A stretch of 64,000 nt of DNA from Oegoconia quadripuncta (GCA_949316235.1 OX438751.1:24643885-24707884), one strand, 5' to 3'; numbered from the stretch's first letter, positions 1-9,533 are shown. Made by a program: numbers and translations. The notes: a model not told the origin generated them from the letters alone.

Positions 1-3000
1 AATAAATTTAACCCTTTACGCGGTTCCTCCTATATAGACTTGCCTCTTGATATAAAACACAAAAAAGCCATCGTAAATGTTAAAAATAATGACCAACAAT
101 GTTTTCAATGGGCTGTACTTTCCGCACTATATCCAGCTGCTCAACATTCTGACAGAGTAACGTCATATTTAAGTCATAAAAACAAATTAAATTTCACAAA
201 CATTCCTTTCCCGATGAAACTTAAAGATATTCATAAATTTGAACAGCTAAATAATATCAGCTTAAACGTTTTCGGTTTAGAATATGTTGCTAAAGAGAAA
301 AAAAACCAAATCATTGGGCCTTTATACTTCACGAAACATCGAAAAGAAACTCACATTAATTTATTATATTTGAAAAATGGTGCTAGTAACTGTGGCCATT
401 ACTGCTACATAAAGAATTTATCTAGATTAGTTAGTAATCAAATCACTGCGAGACACGGCGCTGTTTATATCTGTGACGGCTGTTTGCTGTATTTTCCAAC
501 ACAGGAACAGTTAAACAATCACTATCAGTTCGATTGTAATCATATAAAAACTGATTTACCAAATGACAAGCCGAGGAAAACCATATGGTGTGGAGAACCG
601 CTACCTAATAACAGATTAGCCTTCAACAATTATGAGAAAAAATTAAAAATTCCGTTTGTAGTGTACGCAGATTTCGAATCATTTTTAAAGCCCATACAAA
701 CATGTAAAAACGACCCATCTAAATCCTTCACAGCCAATATACAAAAACACGAAGTGTATAGTTTCGGCTATTATATTAAATGTTCATACAATGATCAACT
801 TTCTGTTTATAGAAAGTATACGGGTGAAGATTGTGCCCAGGTTTTTATGAAATTTCTTAAAAATGATTTAATTAACATCTGTCGAAAAAACTCCTTTCAG
901 ATATGTCCAGTGCCATTGACCACCGAAAATAATCGGGATGTGTTACAAAGTAGGGTATGTTTTATTTGTGAAAGTGAATTGAAAAATGATTCCACGGTAT
1001 ATTGTGATTGGTATACTGGCTTGTACAAAGGAGTTGCTCACTCGATGTGTGCTTCTAATTATAGAGCTCCCCGGTTTGTTCCTGTCTTTTTGCACAACTT
1101 AAATAATTATGATGCACATTTCATTGTTCACGCGCTGAATTTTGATGAGGGAGATATTGAAATAATTCCCCAAAACAAGGAAAAGTATATATCATTTTCA
1201 AAAAAAATTAATGTTTTAAATAATACTATGACCTTGAGATTTTTAGATTCTTTTAAATTCATGTCGTGTAGTTTGGAAAAGTTAGCACAAAATCTTAAAA
1301 CCGACAAATTTCATGAACTCCATAAAAATTTTCCGGATCAAGAAGATTTTAAGCGTTTGACTAGGAAAGGCATTTTCCCTTATGAATATATGACTTCATT
1401 TAATATATTAAAACAAGATTATCTTCCAGCCCAAGATAAATTTTATAACTCGCTGGTAAATGAGCATGTTTCACTGGAAAGTTATAAACACGCAGAAGAC
1501 GTATGGAATCATTTTAATTGTAAAAATATGTCTGATTACTCAGATTTATATTTAAAAACCGACGTCTTATTACTAACTGACATATTTGAGAATTTCAGAA
1601 GTTTATGTTTATCTACTTATGATTTAGACCCTGCTCATTATTTTACTGCGCCCGGTCTGAGTTGGGATGCCATGTTGAAGTATACAAAAGTAAACCTAGA
1701 ACTTCTGACCGATTTTGCCAAAATTGCGTTCATAAAAAAAGGTATTAGAGGCGGTATTTCTCAATGTAGCAATAGACACGCGAAAGCTAATAATATGTTC
1801 ATGGAAGACTACAATAATGAATTACCTTCATCCTATTTGATCTACCTAGATGCAAATAACCTGTACGGTTGGGCTATGTCACAATATCTCCCCATCGGTG
1901 AGTTTGAATGGGTTGATGTAAATACTAATTTCAACGTTTCAGATGATTCAGAATATGGATTCGTGTTAGAAGTTGATTTACAATATCCTGATAATTTACA
2001 CGATTCTCATTCCGATCTACCTTTCTGTCCGGATAATTTATGCTCTGAAAATAGCAAAGAAAAAAAATTAATACTAAATTTAAACAATAAAACTAAATAC
2101 ATCATCCATTATAGGAATCTAAAACAATGTTTAAAATATGGTTTACAATTAACGAAAGTACACCGAGTACTTAAATTTAAACAAAGTATATGGCTGAAAA
2201 AATACATCGATTTAAACACAAATATGCGTACTTTAGCGGTCTCAGACTTTGAAAAGGATTTTTATAAACTAATGAATAACTCTGTCTTTGGAAAAACTAT
2301 GGAAAATATCGAAAAACGGGTTAATGTAAAACTACTCACACATTGGGAGAATCGAGGTAAAGTTGAAGGTGCTCAATCATTAATATCGAGGCCTGAATTT
2401 CACAGTCTTTCAATTTTCTCAGAATCGTTGGTAGCTATACAATTAAGAAAAACTAAATTGCTGTATAACAAGCCTATATATTTAGGTTTTTGCATATTAG
2501 ATATTTCGAAAACATTAATGTATGACTTTCACTATGACTATATGAAAATTAAATTTCAAAAGAATTTAAAACTACTTTATACTGATACCGATAGTCTTAT
2601 CTATCAGATATATAGTAAAAATATATATTATGACATAAAGCCCGATTTATTGACTTACTTTGATACATCTGATTATCCCATGGATAATAAGTATGGGTTA
2701 CCGCTAGTTAATAGGAAGAAACTAGGTCTCTTTAAAGATGAAAATAATGGAAAAATATTTAGAGAGTTTGTTGGATTGAGATCAAAAATGTATGCGATTG
2801 ATGTAGACCACAAATTTACAGCAAAAGCAAAAGGTGTCAATAAAAATGTGACAAAGAATTTTAATATGGAGCAATATAAAAGTTGCTTATTCCAAAAAAA
2901 GATTCACATTTCTGAGATGTTGCGATTCAAATCTATTAAACATGTAATTTATACCCAAAAAATTAATAAGATTTCTTTATCGCATAATGACACCAAAAGG

Positions 3001-3072
3001 CATTTACTGGAAAATTGTACTGATACTCTAGCTTGGGGACACTATAAATTAAGAAAAAGTGAACACTTTTAA
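1..3072 (+). CDS. polB: Protein-primed DNA polymerase family B, 5'-truncated by window edge
   Basis: This enzyme would replicate the linear element using a terminal protein as primer. The frame is open from base 1 and has no convincing start, so the N-terminus (including any terminal-protein region) is missing; about 1,023 residues remain. Visible in order: a Cys-rich finger (472-540), exonuclease motif I with DFE at base 670, a second Cys cluster near 955-1060, ExoII with NNYD ending at 1111, ExoIII Y...TD (1537-1563), polymerase motif A DxxNLYG (Asp at 1849), motif B KLMNNSVFG (2266), motif C YTDTDS (2578-2595) and the KMY motif (2785). All catalytic aspartates are present and the C-terminus ends naturally with the LAWGHYK-type tail seen in this family. 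No frameshift is visible. Identity as Polinton polB is very secure. Confidence 0.97.
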   Translation, partial: NKFNPLRGSSYIDLPLDIKHKKAIVNVKNNDQQCFQWAVLSALYPAAQHSDRVTSYLSHKNKLNFTNIPFPMKLKDIHKFEQLNNISLNVFGLEYVAKEKKNQIIGPLYFTKHRKETHINLLYLKNGASNCGHYCYIKNLSRLVSNQITARHGAVYICDGCLLYFPTQEQLNNHYQFDCNHIKTDLPNDKPRKTIWCGEPLPNNRLAFNNYEKKLKIPFVVYADFESFLKPIQTCKNDPSKSFTANIQKHEVYSFGYYIKCSYNDQLSVYRKYTGEDCAQVFMKFLKNDLINICRKNSFQICPVPLTTENNRDVLQSRVCFICESELKNDSTVYCDWYTGLYKGVAHSMCASNYRAPRFVPVFLHNLNNYDAHFIVHALNFDEGDIEIIPQNKEKYISFSKKINVLNNTMTLRFLDSFKFMSCSLEKLAQNLKTDKFHELHKNFPDQEDFKRLTRKGIFPYEYMTSFNILKQDYLPAQDKFYNSLVNEHVSLESYKHAEDVWNHFNCKNMSDYSDLYLKTDVLLLTDIFENFRSLCLSTYDLDPAHYFTAPGLSWDAMLKYTKVNLELLTDFAKIAFIKKGIRGGISQCSNRHAKANNMFMEDYNNELPSSYLIYLDANNLYGWAMSQYLPIGEFEWVDVNTNFNVSDDSEYGFVLEVDLQYPDNLHDSHSDLPFCPDNLCSENSKEKKLILNLNNKTKYIIHYRNLKQCLKYGLQLTKVHRVLKFKQSIWLKKYIDLNTNMRTLAVSDFEKDFYKLMNNSVFGKTMENIEKRVNVKLLTHWENRGKVEGAQSLISRPEFHSLSIFSESLVAIQLRKTKLLYNKPIYLGFCILDISKTLMYDFHYDYMKIKFQKNLKLLYTDTDSLIYQIYSKNIYYDIKPDLLTYFDTSDYPMDNKYGLPLVNRKKLGLFKDENNGKIFREFVGLRSKMYAIDVDHKFTAKAKGVNKNVTKNFNMEQYKSCLFQKKIHISEMLRFKSIKHVIYTQKINKISLSHNDTKRHLLENCTDTLAWGHYKLRKSEHF

Positions 3073-3456
3073 GTTATTTTTTACGTCAGGAACATTTTTT
3101 AGTTTTATATAAAAAAGTTATTATTCACACGTCGTAGCCTTATATAATTAATTAACCTATTGTGTCAAATTTTTATTACATGCGTATGTAGCGTGTAGCA
3201 CTATTTTTGCAATTTGTTTCGCTTCATTGTATGAAAATAGTTTTGTAGTCGTAGTATAACGTATATAGTATTTTGTGGGGGGTCCTAGAACTCAGGTTGT
3301 TGAGCAACTAATGTGTATAGAAAATCTAAAAATGTATAAGTAAATTAAACATAGTTAATTATTATTTTTGTAATTTTAAAATGAAAGATAATACTAATTG
3401 AGATGTTAAATTGATTTTATTGTTTTTTTTTTTTTTACTTTGATAATATGCTGATA

Positions 3457-3515
3457 TATGAGGGGAGAGGAGGCCTTTGTCCAGCAGTGGGACATTGGGA
3501 GCTTATAATAATAAT
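3457..3515 (+). mobile_element. 59-base retrotransposed LINE/SINE 3' end with 11-base target duplication
   Basis: The insert contains the lepidopteran LINE-tail phrase GGAGGCCTTTGTCCAGCAGT and ends in an AT-rich triplet run. It is flanked by perfect direct repeats ATATGCTGATA at 3446-3456 and 3516-3526, the signature of target-primed reverse transcription. Almost the whole parent element was lost by 5' truncation. Confidence 0.8.
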
Positions 3516-3632
3516 ATATGCTGATAAAATCAAAGTAAAAATTAAATGAAATTTCTGTGTATATGTGGGAAGTATATGAATATATTTATCGACACTCATA
3601 TAATAATAATACTGTATGATGACTAATTTTAA

Positions 3633-3705
3633 AAGATGTGTTGTTGTGGAGTTTCTTAGGTCGCTTCTTCTCCATAGCCATAACACCTTTTTGAAGCGAT
3701 ATAGT
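3633..3705 (+). repeat. Interspersed repeat fragment shared with 15,572-15,642
   Basis: About 72 bases beginning AAGATGTGTTGTTG and ending near AAGCGATATAGT recur at 15,572-15,642 with only scattered differences. I take it for a LINE 3' untranslated fragment; the family is not identified. Confidence 0.7.
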
Positions 3706-3795
3706 AAAAAATTTAAAGTTTATAATAAGTGTTTTATTGTTTTTATTCCATTCCCCCATTCTACAGCCTGCAAGTAACACGCTCAATAATGAAAA

Positions 3796-4458
3796 ATGAT
3801 TCATTTCATACACCCCTTCACAGCTATAGTAGCAGGTCCTAGTGGGTGTGGTAAATCAAACTTTGTCACTAATTTTCTTAAATTTATGAAAGAAATATGT
3901 AACACTAATTTTTCACGAGTAGTATGGTGTTACGATGAAATGCAACCTTTATATAATTTGAACAACGTCGACTACAGTCAAGGTATACCGGATTTAAACA
4001 TGTTTGATGGGAAGCAACCACAATTACTTATAATAGATGATCTTATGAGAGAATCCGATGGTCGTATAGTGGACATTTTTACTAAAGGTAGTCATCATAG
4101 AAACCTTAGCGTGTTTTATATAACACAAAATTTATTTCATCAAGGCAGAGGACAACGTGACATTTCTTTAAATTCAAGTTACATAGTATATTTTAAAAAT
4201 CCCCGGGATAGAACACAAATACGCCATTTAGCGCGCCAAGTGTTCCCAGATAACTCTAAGTTCGTAGAAGAAGCTTATAAAGATGCTACGTCAGAAGCAC
4301 ATGGCTATCTAATGATTGATTTAAAGCAAAATACAGACGATATGTGTCGTTTTAAGACTAAGATATTTCCCCTCAATAGCAATTGTGTAGTTTATGTATC
4401 GAAAAAGGGTTATAAATATAATACGTATCGTGATAAAATTACAGTTAACAGTAGATAA
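3796..4458 (+). CDS. FtsK/HerA-type genome-packaging ATPase (A32-like)
   Basis: In Polintons and related viruses this ATPase is thought to pump DNA into the procapsid. The 220-residue frame has a Walker A loop GPSGCGKS at residues 14-21 and a Walker B run LLIIDD at 77-82; a conserved TQN follows at about residue 111, matching sensor-type residues of the family. The length is normal. ATG at 3796 is the first in frame. Its TAA stop overlaps the ATG of the next gene (TAATG at 4456-4460), suggesting coupled expression with the small downstream proteins. No TATA box is obvious, and the promoter may have been displaced by the insertions upstream. Confidence 0.95.
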   Translation: MIHFIHPFTAIVAGPSGCGKSNFVTNFLKFMKEICNTNFSRVVWCYDEMQPLYNLNNVDYSQGIPDLNMFDGKQPQLLIIDDLMRESDGRIVDIFTKGSHHRNLSVFYITQNLFHQGRGQRDISLNSSYIVYFKNPRDRTQIRHLARQVFPDNSKFVEEAYKDATSEAHGYLMIDLKQNTDDMCRFKTKIFPLNSNCVVYVSKKGYKYNTYRDKITVNSR

Positions 4459-4676
4459 TGTCTGAAGAAGCAGTGACACGAGATCGAGAGTTAGTTTTAC
4501 AAGTACTAACACCTAAATATCGCAAAGCTCTATTAAAAGAATGTACTGATGACAAAATAAATCGTATCTGTGAAAGTATTTTAGATACTTTGGATGAAAT
4601 CCCCATAAAGGAAGTCCGGGAATCAAAATTTAGCTTCTTAAATCTACATTGTTTCTTTTCAACAAACATTGCTTAG
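4458..4676 (+). CDS. Small protein, truncated paralogue of the next gene
   Basis: A 72-residue frame whose first two thirds align with the next gene: both have L-x-P-K-Y-x-x-ALLK-x-C, then a D-x-x-IN-x-x-CE/C-x-I block and an IP(I/L)K motif. The basic stretch and hydrophobic C-terminus of the neighbour are missing and the protein ends in an unrelated Cys/Phe-rich tail, so it looks like a tandem duplicate cut short. Its start overlaps the ATPase stop by one base. Function unknown; it may be a decaying copy or a shortened competitor of the full-length form. I see no known domain. Confidence 0.6.
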   Translation: MSEEAVTRDRELVLQVLTPKYRKALLKECTDDKINRICESILDTLDEIPIKEVRESKFSFLNLHCFFSTNIA

Positions 4677-4727
4677 TATTTGCTTCTAATATTAACAACA
4701 TTGTAAAAATATTATCAGTCGTTTACA

Positions 4728-5057
4728 ATGGTTGGTAGAGTGACGACGCATCTAGACTTATTAAAAGCATTACATACACTCAAACCTAAGTATTGTACAG
4801 CTTTATTGAAGGTTTGTAAGGATGAAGAAATAAATTGTTTATGTGAATGCATTTATAATATTTTAAATGGTAAAATTCCTCTGAAGAATCAAGATAAATC
4901 CAAGTTGAATAAATACAAAACTATATTGAGAAAATTGGTGTCTAAAGGTAAAAGTAACTCTCGAAAACGAATTATTATACAGAAAGGTGGAGCATTCCTA
5001 CCCATTATTTTAGGTTCCGTTCTCAGTGGATTACTAAGTTCGTTTCTAAATAAGTAA
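4728..5057 (+). CDS. Small basic protein with hydrophobic C-terminus, possible membrane-active virion component
   Basis: The 109-residue protein has an alpha-helical, Cys-containing N-terminal region shared with the preceding gene, a Lys/Arg-rich stretch (RKRIIIQKGGAF) and a hydrophobic C-terminal helix (LPIILGSVLSGLLSSFL) ending at the stop. The basic-then-hydrophobic layout recalls small membrane-active or core proteins of adenovirus- and parvovirus-like particles; this is an analogy, not homology I can prove. It sits 8 bases before the next gene, within the capsid-side gene block. Conserved small proteins of this type recur in animal Polintons to my knowledge, but I assign no function. Confidence 0.75.
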   Translation: MVGRVTTHLDLLKALHTLKPKYCTALLKVCKDEEINCLCECIYNILNGKIPLKNQDKSKLNKYKTILRKLVSKGKSNSRKRIIIQKGGAFLPIILGSVLSGLLSSFLNK

Positions 5058-5065
5058 AAATTACA

Positions 5066-5833
5066 ATGGAACATACAAAGAAAATGATACTTGTGGAACC
5101 CCACATCCTAGAAAGGATTAGAGACAGTAACCATGTTCATGAAAAGCCCTTATCCCGTCTTGATGAGGAAATGAGTAAAATCTTACACAGTAAAATTGAT
5201 GATCGTGAGAAGTGGACACAGTACTCGCAAATTTTACAAAGATATTTACATTTTGCTAATAAAGAACGTCATCCCATTAAATTACCAATAGTTACAGATG
5301 ACTCTATGTATGATGTTTTTAAGACTATTAAAAAGGAAGAAAGTGATGTTAAAACAATAGTTCCAGAATTGCCAAGAATAGAGGAAGACGTAGCAGCGGA
5401 AAAACATATCTCATCACGTTACACTCCAAATTATTTATTTAAGTATATACCAAAAACATATAAAAAGAAGGGCGAGTTGTTATTGGAAGGTATATTGGAT
5501 CATGAAAATATTATTAAATGGGATACCAATGGTCATGTTGTAATCAATGACGAAGTTATTGATAACAGTAATATTGTGGATTTAGTGAACGATGCCCTAA
5601 GACCATTACGACGCCCAAAACCATTAGGCTGGGAGAAGTTTGCTTCAGCTTTAAGGGATATAAAAATACCGTTATCTTGTATAGGTAACCCAGAAACGCT
5701 TGAATATATTAATAATATTCATTCATCTGATTTAGAGAAAGACGATCCAGCTCAAATTAAAACGCCAAAGCAAAAACCTGGTGGCTTGTTTCACAAAAGA
5801 AAACTTGACTGGGAGAAATGGACTCCCATATAG
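5066..5833 (+). CDS. Conserved Polinton protein of unknown function
   Basis: A 255-residue protein. The N-terminal half is charged and probably helical, including a long E/K-rich stretch. The C-terminal half has the segment Y-x-F-x-Y-(I/L)-PKTYKKKGELLLE, then a short beta-hairpin-like VVINDEVIDNSNIVDLVND and a basic RRPKPLGWEKFA run, a pattern I recall from uncharacterised proteins encoded beside the integrase in animal Polintons. No catalytic motif is visible. The last 16 bases overlap the integrase start, so the two are likely on one transcript. A role in DNA binding or capsid assembly would be guesswork. Confidence 0.8.
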   Translation: MEHTKKMILVEPHILERIRDSNHVHEKPLSRLDEEMSKILHSKIDDREKWTQYSQILQRYLHFANKERHPIKLPIVTDDSMYDVFKTIKKEESDVKTIVPELPRIEEDVAAEKHISSRYTPNYLFKYIPKTYKKKGELLLEGILDHENIIKWDTNGHVVINDEVIDNSNIVDLVNDALRPLRRPKPLGWEKFASALRDIKIPLSCIGNPETLEYINNIHSSDLEKDDPAQIKTPKQKPGGLFHKRKLDWEKWTPI

Positions 5834-6900
5834 ATAATATAAATAAAATTTATTATGATGTCTCTCATCCAGCTGGATACAGTAGCATTGAAAAATTGAC
5901 GAAAGCTATGCAAGGGAAAATGAATGAAAAGGATGTAAAGAAGTGGTTACAATCCCAAGAAACTTATACTTTACATAAACCTGTCAATAGGCGATTTCCT
6001 AGAAATAAATATATTTTATCTAATTTTAATGAACTCTGGCAAGCAGATTTAAGTGACATGCGAACATACAATCAATATAATGATGGATTTAATTATATTC
6101 TCTGTGTTATTGATGTGTTTAGTAAGTATGCATTTGCGAGACCTATGAAAAAGAAAAATTCTAAAACTGTAAAGATATGTTTTGAAAGCATATTTATTGA
6201 AGCGAAAGCTACTCCTAGACATATACAATCTGATAAAGGTACAGAATTTGTTTCAAGAGATGTAAACCAGTACTTCAAAAAGAAAAATATTAATTACTAT
6301 ACAACTAACAATCCGGACATAAAGGCCAGTATTGTGGAAAGATTTCAAAGAACCCTAAAAATGAAAATGTGGCGATATTTCACACATAATAATACGTATA
6401 GGTATGTTGATATTTTACAAGATTTATTATATTCTTATAATCACAGTGTCCATTCAAGTATAAAAATGTGTCCAAGTGATGTGAATTCCAGTAATATAAT
6501 GACAGTATGGTCTAATTTATATGATAGGTACAACTTAAACACTTCAGACCGATTACCATTTAAAGTAGGTGATTATGTTAGAATAACGAAATATAAACAC
6601 ATTTTCCAGAAAGGTTATGAAACAAATTGGTCCGATGAAATATTTGTAATAGAATCCATTGTAAAAAGACTTCCTTGGTTGGTTTACAAATTAAAAGATC
6701 TACAAAATGAATCAATAATTGGTACATTTTATGGAAGGGAATTACAAAAAGTAATCTATGACCCCACTATTACCTACAAAATAGATAAAATAATACGCAC
6801 TCGCTATTCTGGCAACAGAAAGGAAGTGCTAGTCAAATGGAAAGGATATCCTAATAAATTTAATAGTTGGATATCCGCATTAAACTTAGAAACAATATGA
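5818..6900 (+). CDS. Retroviral-type integrase with C-terminal chromodomain
   Basis: The 360-residue enzyme would cut and join element ends to host DNA. The catalytic core shows D77 (in QADLSD), D139 (in QSDKGTEF) and E174 (in SIVERFQRTL), the D-D-E triad of the rve fold. A C-terminal segment at residues 319-360 (YKIDKII...VKWKGYP...SW) is a chromodomain, which in related integrases binds modified histone tails and could bias insertion toward particular chromatin. The N-terminal zinc finger is poorly formed: I see no clear HHCC set, only a helical stretch. The stop TGA overlaps the next ATG (ATGA at 6897-6900). Intact and full length. Confidence 0.97.
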   Translation: MDSHIDNINKIYYDVSHPAGYSSIEKLTKAMQGKMNEKDVKKWLQSQETYTLHKPVNRRFPRNKYILSNFNELWQADLSDMRTYNQYNDGFNYILCVIDVFSKYAFARPMKKKNSKTVKICFESIFIEAKATPRHIQSDKGTEFVSRDVNQYFKKKNINYYTTNNPDIKASIVERFQRTLKMKMWRYFTHNNTYRYVDILQDLLYSYNHSVHSSIKMCPSDVNSSNIMTVWSNLYDRYNLNTSDRLPFKVGDYVRITKYKHIFQKGYETNWSDEIFVIESIVKRLPWLVYKLKDLQNESIIGTFYGRELQKVIYDPTITYKIDKIIRTRYSGNRKEVLVKWKGYPNKFNSWISALNLETI

Positions 6901-7676
6901 CGGAAGATAGTTTTTATCTTACTTTGCCAAGCAATAGTTCAACTGCATATTTCCCCCAAAATACAACCGCCAACTTTGTAACAAAGTTACCTAAAACTGT
7001 TCAATTGGAAGGAGAATGGGTTGTAGGATTAGCTGAATTTCATTATCCCTGTGCTATATTTAACGTCCAAGAAAATGAGAATATTCTTTTCGTCAAGAAG
7101 AAAGTAATAGTCGAAGGAGATGACGAATCATTAATATCAGTGGAATATAAATCCCAAATTCCTTCATTTCCTTATGATAACATCAACAATTTTCTAAAAG
7201 TATTTAATGAAAATAGCCTCCTACAAAATCAAGTGGCATTCCAAATTGATAACGACTCGAAACTTATCACTGTTACGAACTTAACTCGCAGTGTATCATC
7301 GTTGATTTTGTCACCTACATTAAATCTTCAACTCGGTTTCGAGCCATATACAAATTTAATTGCGGATCCATACGCTAAATACCCAGCGAACTTACAATTA
7401 GGATTACCATCACAGCTATTTATTTACTCTGATATTATTCATCCTCAAATAGTTGGAGATGTAATGACCTCATTATTTAGAATCATACCGCTAGATCCAT
7501 CAAAATACAACTATGGTGCTTATAAAATGCACGTATTATCTCCAATTCATTATCTTCCAGTAATGCGCAGAGAATTTGACATAATCGAAATAGATATAAG
7601 AACAAGCATTGGTAATAGAGTTCCATTCCAGTTTGGAACTGCATGTGTTAAACTACATTTTAAACGAATAAAATGA
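6897..7676 (+). CDS. Minor capsid (penton-type) protein
   Basis: A 259-residue protein matching the Polinton penton family: it opens with SFYLTLPSNSS, has the phrase GEWVVGLAEFHYP, the central LPSQLFIYSDIIHPQIVGD, and ends with EIDIRTS...PFQFGTACVKLHFKR. The family is predicted to fold as a jelly roll and form icosahedral vertices. The frame could be extended to an ATG at 6867, but the ATG at 6897 overlaps the integrase stop as ATGA and gives the family's usual N-terminus, so I chose it. Its own stop overlaps the next start in the same way (7673-7676). Confidence 0.95.
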   Translation: MTEDSFYLTLPSNSSTAYFPQNTTANFVTKLPKTVQLEGEWVVGLAEFHYPCAIFNVQENENILFVKKKVIVEGDDESLISVEYKSQIPSFPYDNINNFLKVFNENSLLQNQVAFQIDNDSKLITVTNLTRSVSSLILSPTLNLQLGFEPYTNLIADPYAKYPANLQLGLPSQLFIYSDIIHPQIVGDVMTSLFRIIPLDPSKYNYGAYKMHVLSPIHYLPVMRREFDIIEIDIRTSIGNRVPFQFGTACVKLHFKRIK

Positions 7677-8122
7677 ATTATAAGCGTGATAATATCGTTT
7701 GTCCTTATCATCATTATTATTCTAATCAAGCTGGATCAGGTGTAGGTATCATATACAGAGGTGTACCGCATCAACGTGGTCACGGCATTGGAAGTTTTTT
7801 GGGCGGACTATTTAGATCTGTATTTCCACTCATAGCAAGTGGTGCCAAGACAGTCGGGAAAGAGGCATTAAGCGCAGGAGTAGGTTTATTATCAGATATG
7901 GTCAGGGCACAACCAATGGGGGAATCAATTAAGTCTCGACTCAAAGAAGCAAGTGCTAATTTAAAACGAAAAGCGGATAACAAAATTGATTCGCTTATGT
8001 CTGGCTCAGGGTATAAAATCAAGAGACTTCGAAAGAAACCTACCATTTCATTGAAACCATCTAAGCGAAGAGGAGTTGACAGGAAGAAAAAAAGTAATAT
8101 AAAAGATATATTTTCAAATTAA
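7673..8122 (+). CDS. Small glycine-rich/basic virion protein, adenovirus pVI-like in layout
   Basis: 149 residues: an N-terminal Tyr/His patch, a Gly-rich segment GSGVGIIYRGVPHQRGHGIG, an amphipathic or hydrophobic stretch (FLGGLFRSVFPLIASGAKTV), and a strongly basic C-terminus. The arrangement resembles membrane-lytic minor capsid proteins and lies between the penton and major capsid genes, where Polintons and adintoviruses keep such a protein. GSG at about residues 110-112 followed by a basic tail may be a processing site for the downstream protease, but the cleavage rule cannot be checked here. The start is fixed by the ATGA overlap; two bases separate it from the capsid gene. Confidence 0.85.
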   Translation: MNYKRDNIVCPYHHYYSNQAGSGVGIIYRGVPHQRGHGIGSFLGGLFRSVFPLIASGAKTVGKEALSAGVGLLSDMVRAQPMGESIKSRLKEASANLKRKADNKIDSLMSGSGYKIKRLRKKPTISLKPSKRRGVDRKKKSNIKDIFSN

Positions 8123-8124
8123 CT

Positions 8125-9438
8125 ATGTCGTTTCTTCATAATAATTCTTGTGAGTGTGTTAAATCAGAGTTAGATCTTTTTGCTATACCATCAACACAGA
8201 CAAGTATTGAGAGTGGGCAATGGATTCATTGTACACCGATATCATCGCTAAGTGATGAAGGACCAATTGAATTTGTTATGCCAGGAAGTGGAGATGACTA
8301 CATTGATTTGTCACACACCCTCCTTCATGTTAAAGCTAAAATTATAAACCTAGATTCTACCACTCCTCCCCCTGATGAGAAGACAGCACCTGTTAATAAT
8401 TGGTTGCATTCACTTTTCAACCAATTAGATGTTTATCTAAATCAAAAACTTGTATCACCTCCTAATAACACATATGCTTATCGGGCTTATATTGAGACTC
8501 TACTTAATTATGGACCAGCGGCAAAACAATCACACTTGACTTGTGGTATGTGGTACGAAGATACAGCTTCAAAGATGGATTCATGTGATGACAACAACAA
8601 GGGCTTTCACAAAAGACATCAACGGGTAAAAGACGGCAAATCAGTTGAAATGATTGGACATTTGCACGGTGATCTATTTAATCAAGAAAAGTTCTTAATA
8701 AATGGGGTAGAAATACGTGTTAAATTAGTACGTAACAAAGACACTTTTAATTTAATGTCATCATCAGTGAATTCAAAATATAAAGTTCAAATTGATAGCG
8801 CTACTCTTATATTGCGAAAGGCAAGAATAAATCCATCCGTTTTACTCGCTCATCAAAAAGTTTTAACCACTACAACTGCAAAATATCCAATTACTCGCGC
8901 TGAAGTTAAAGTTTTAACTATTCCATCAGGAGTCCGTGGAAAAACAATTGACAATGTATTTCTTGGTCAGGTGCCGAAAAGATGTATTATCGGATTTGTT
9001 GATAATGTTGCTTTTAATGGTACTTTCAATACCAATCCATTTAACTTCGATAATCATGATATAAATGTATTTAGCTTGTATGTAGATGGGCAACAAATTC
9101 CTTCTAAAACCCTAATGCCATCATACCGTAGCGGTGTGTTTACGAGTAGTTACCATACGTTATATACTGGAACAGGTATTCACTTTTTGAATGAAGGCAA
9201 TTCCATATCGATTGAGGACTATGCAAATGGATACTGCTTAATGGCATTTGATTTAACTCCTGATCTATCTGCTAACTCAAGTTCCCACTGGAATTTGATA
9301 AAACATGGGTGTGTTAGAATAGAAGTCCAATTTGAATCAGCTCTTGCAAAAACTCTTAACTGCATTGTGTACGCAGAGTTTGACAATGTTATAGAAATTA
9401 ATAAAAATAGAGATGTGAGTGTAGATTATAATAGTTAA
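8125..9438 (+). CDS. Major capsid protein, double jelly roll
   Basis: The 437-residue protein has the sequence landmarks of Polinton major capsid proteins: ELDLFAIPSTQTSIESG near the N-terminus, an IEFVMPGSGDDYIDLSHTLL block, NNWLHSLFNQLDVYLN, the loop with TYAYRAYIETLLNYG, and YCLMAFDLTPDLS near the C-terminus. The family forms pseudo-hexameric trimers on an icosahedral shell. Length is typical and no break is seen. It starts two bases after the preceding stop, as the distal member of the structural gene block; a 109-base gap with TATA-like sequences separates it from the protease. Confidence 0.97.
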   Translation: MSFLHNNSCECVKSELDLFAIPSTQTSIESGQWIHCTPISSLSDEGPIEFVMPGSGDDYIDLSHTLLHVKAKIINLDSTTPPPDEKTAPVNNWLHSLFNQLDVYLNQKLVSPPNNTYAYRAYIETLLNYGPAAKQSHLTCGMWYEDTASKMDSCDDNNKGFHKRHQRVKDGKSVEMIGHLHGDLFNQEKFLINGVEIRVKLVRNKDTFNLMSSSVNSKYKVQIDSATLILRKARINPSVLLAHQKVLTTTTAKYPITRAEVKVLTIPSGVRGKTIDNVFLGQVPKRCIIGFVDNVAFNGTFNTNPFNFDNHDINVFSLYVDGQQIPSKTLMPSYRSGVFTSSYHTLYTGTGIHFLNEGNSISIEDYANGYCLMAFDLTPDLSANSSSHWNLIKHGCVRIEVQFESALAKTLNCIVYAEFDNVIEINKNRDVSVDYNS

Positions 9439-9523
9439 GTATTCAGCATTTTTGTATCTATTATAGTATATAAGATTTCCATATAATATTTTTCATCATT
9501 ATCCGTTAAACTACCTTAATGTA

Positions 9524-9533
9524 TGTATTTAAG
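9524..9533 (+). promoter_or_regulatory. Candidate TATA box for the protease gene
   Basis: GTATTTAAGA lies 15-24 bases before the protease ATG; a second TATA-like GTATATAAGA lies at 9466-9475. The gap before the protease is otherwise AT-rich and not coding, so a separate promoter is plausible but unproved. Confidence 0.35.

Larger units (their letters stand above)
3073..3795. other. Non-coding gap between polymerase and ATPase genes
   Basis: No credible gene. It holds a long T run (3421-3436), a hairpin whose loop received a small retrotransposed insert (3457-3515), and a LINE-like fragment (3633-3705). The gap is unusually long for this compact element, probably because of these insertions. 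Confidence 0.7.
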
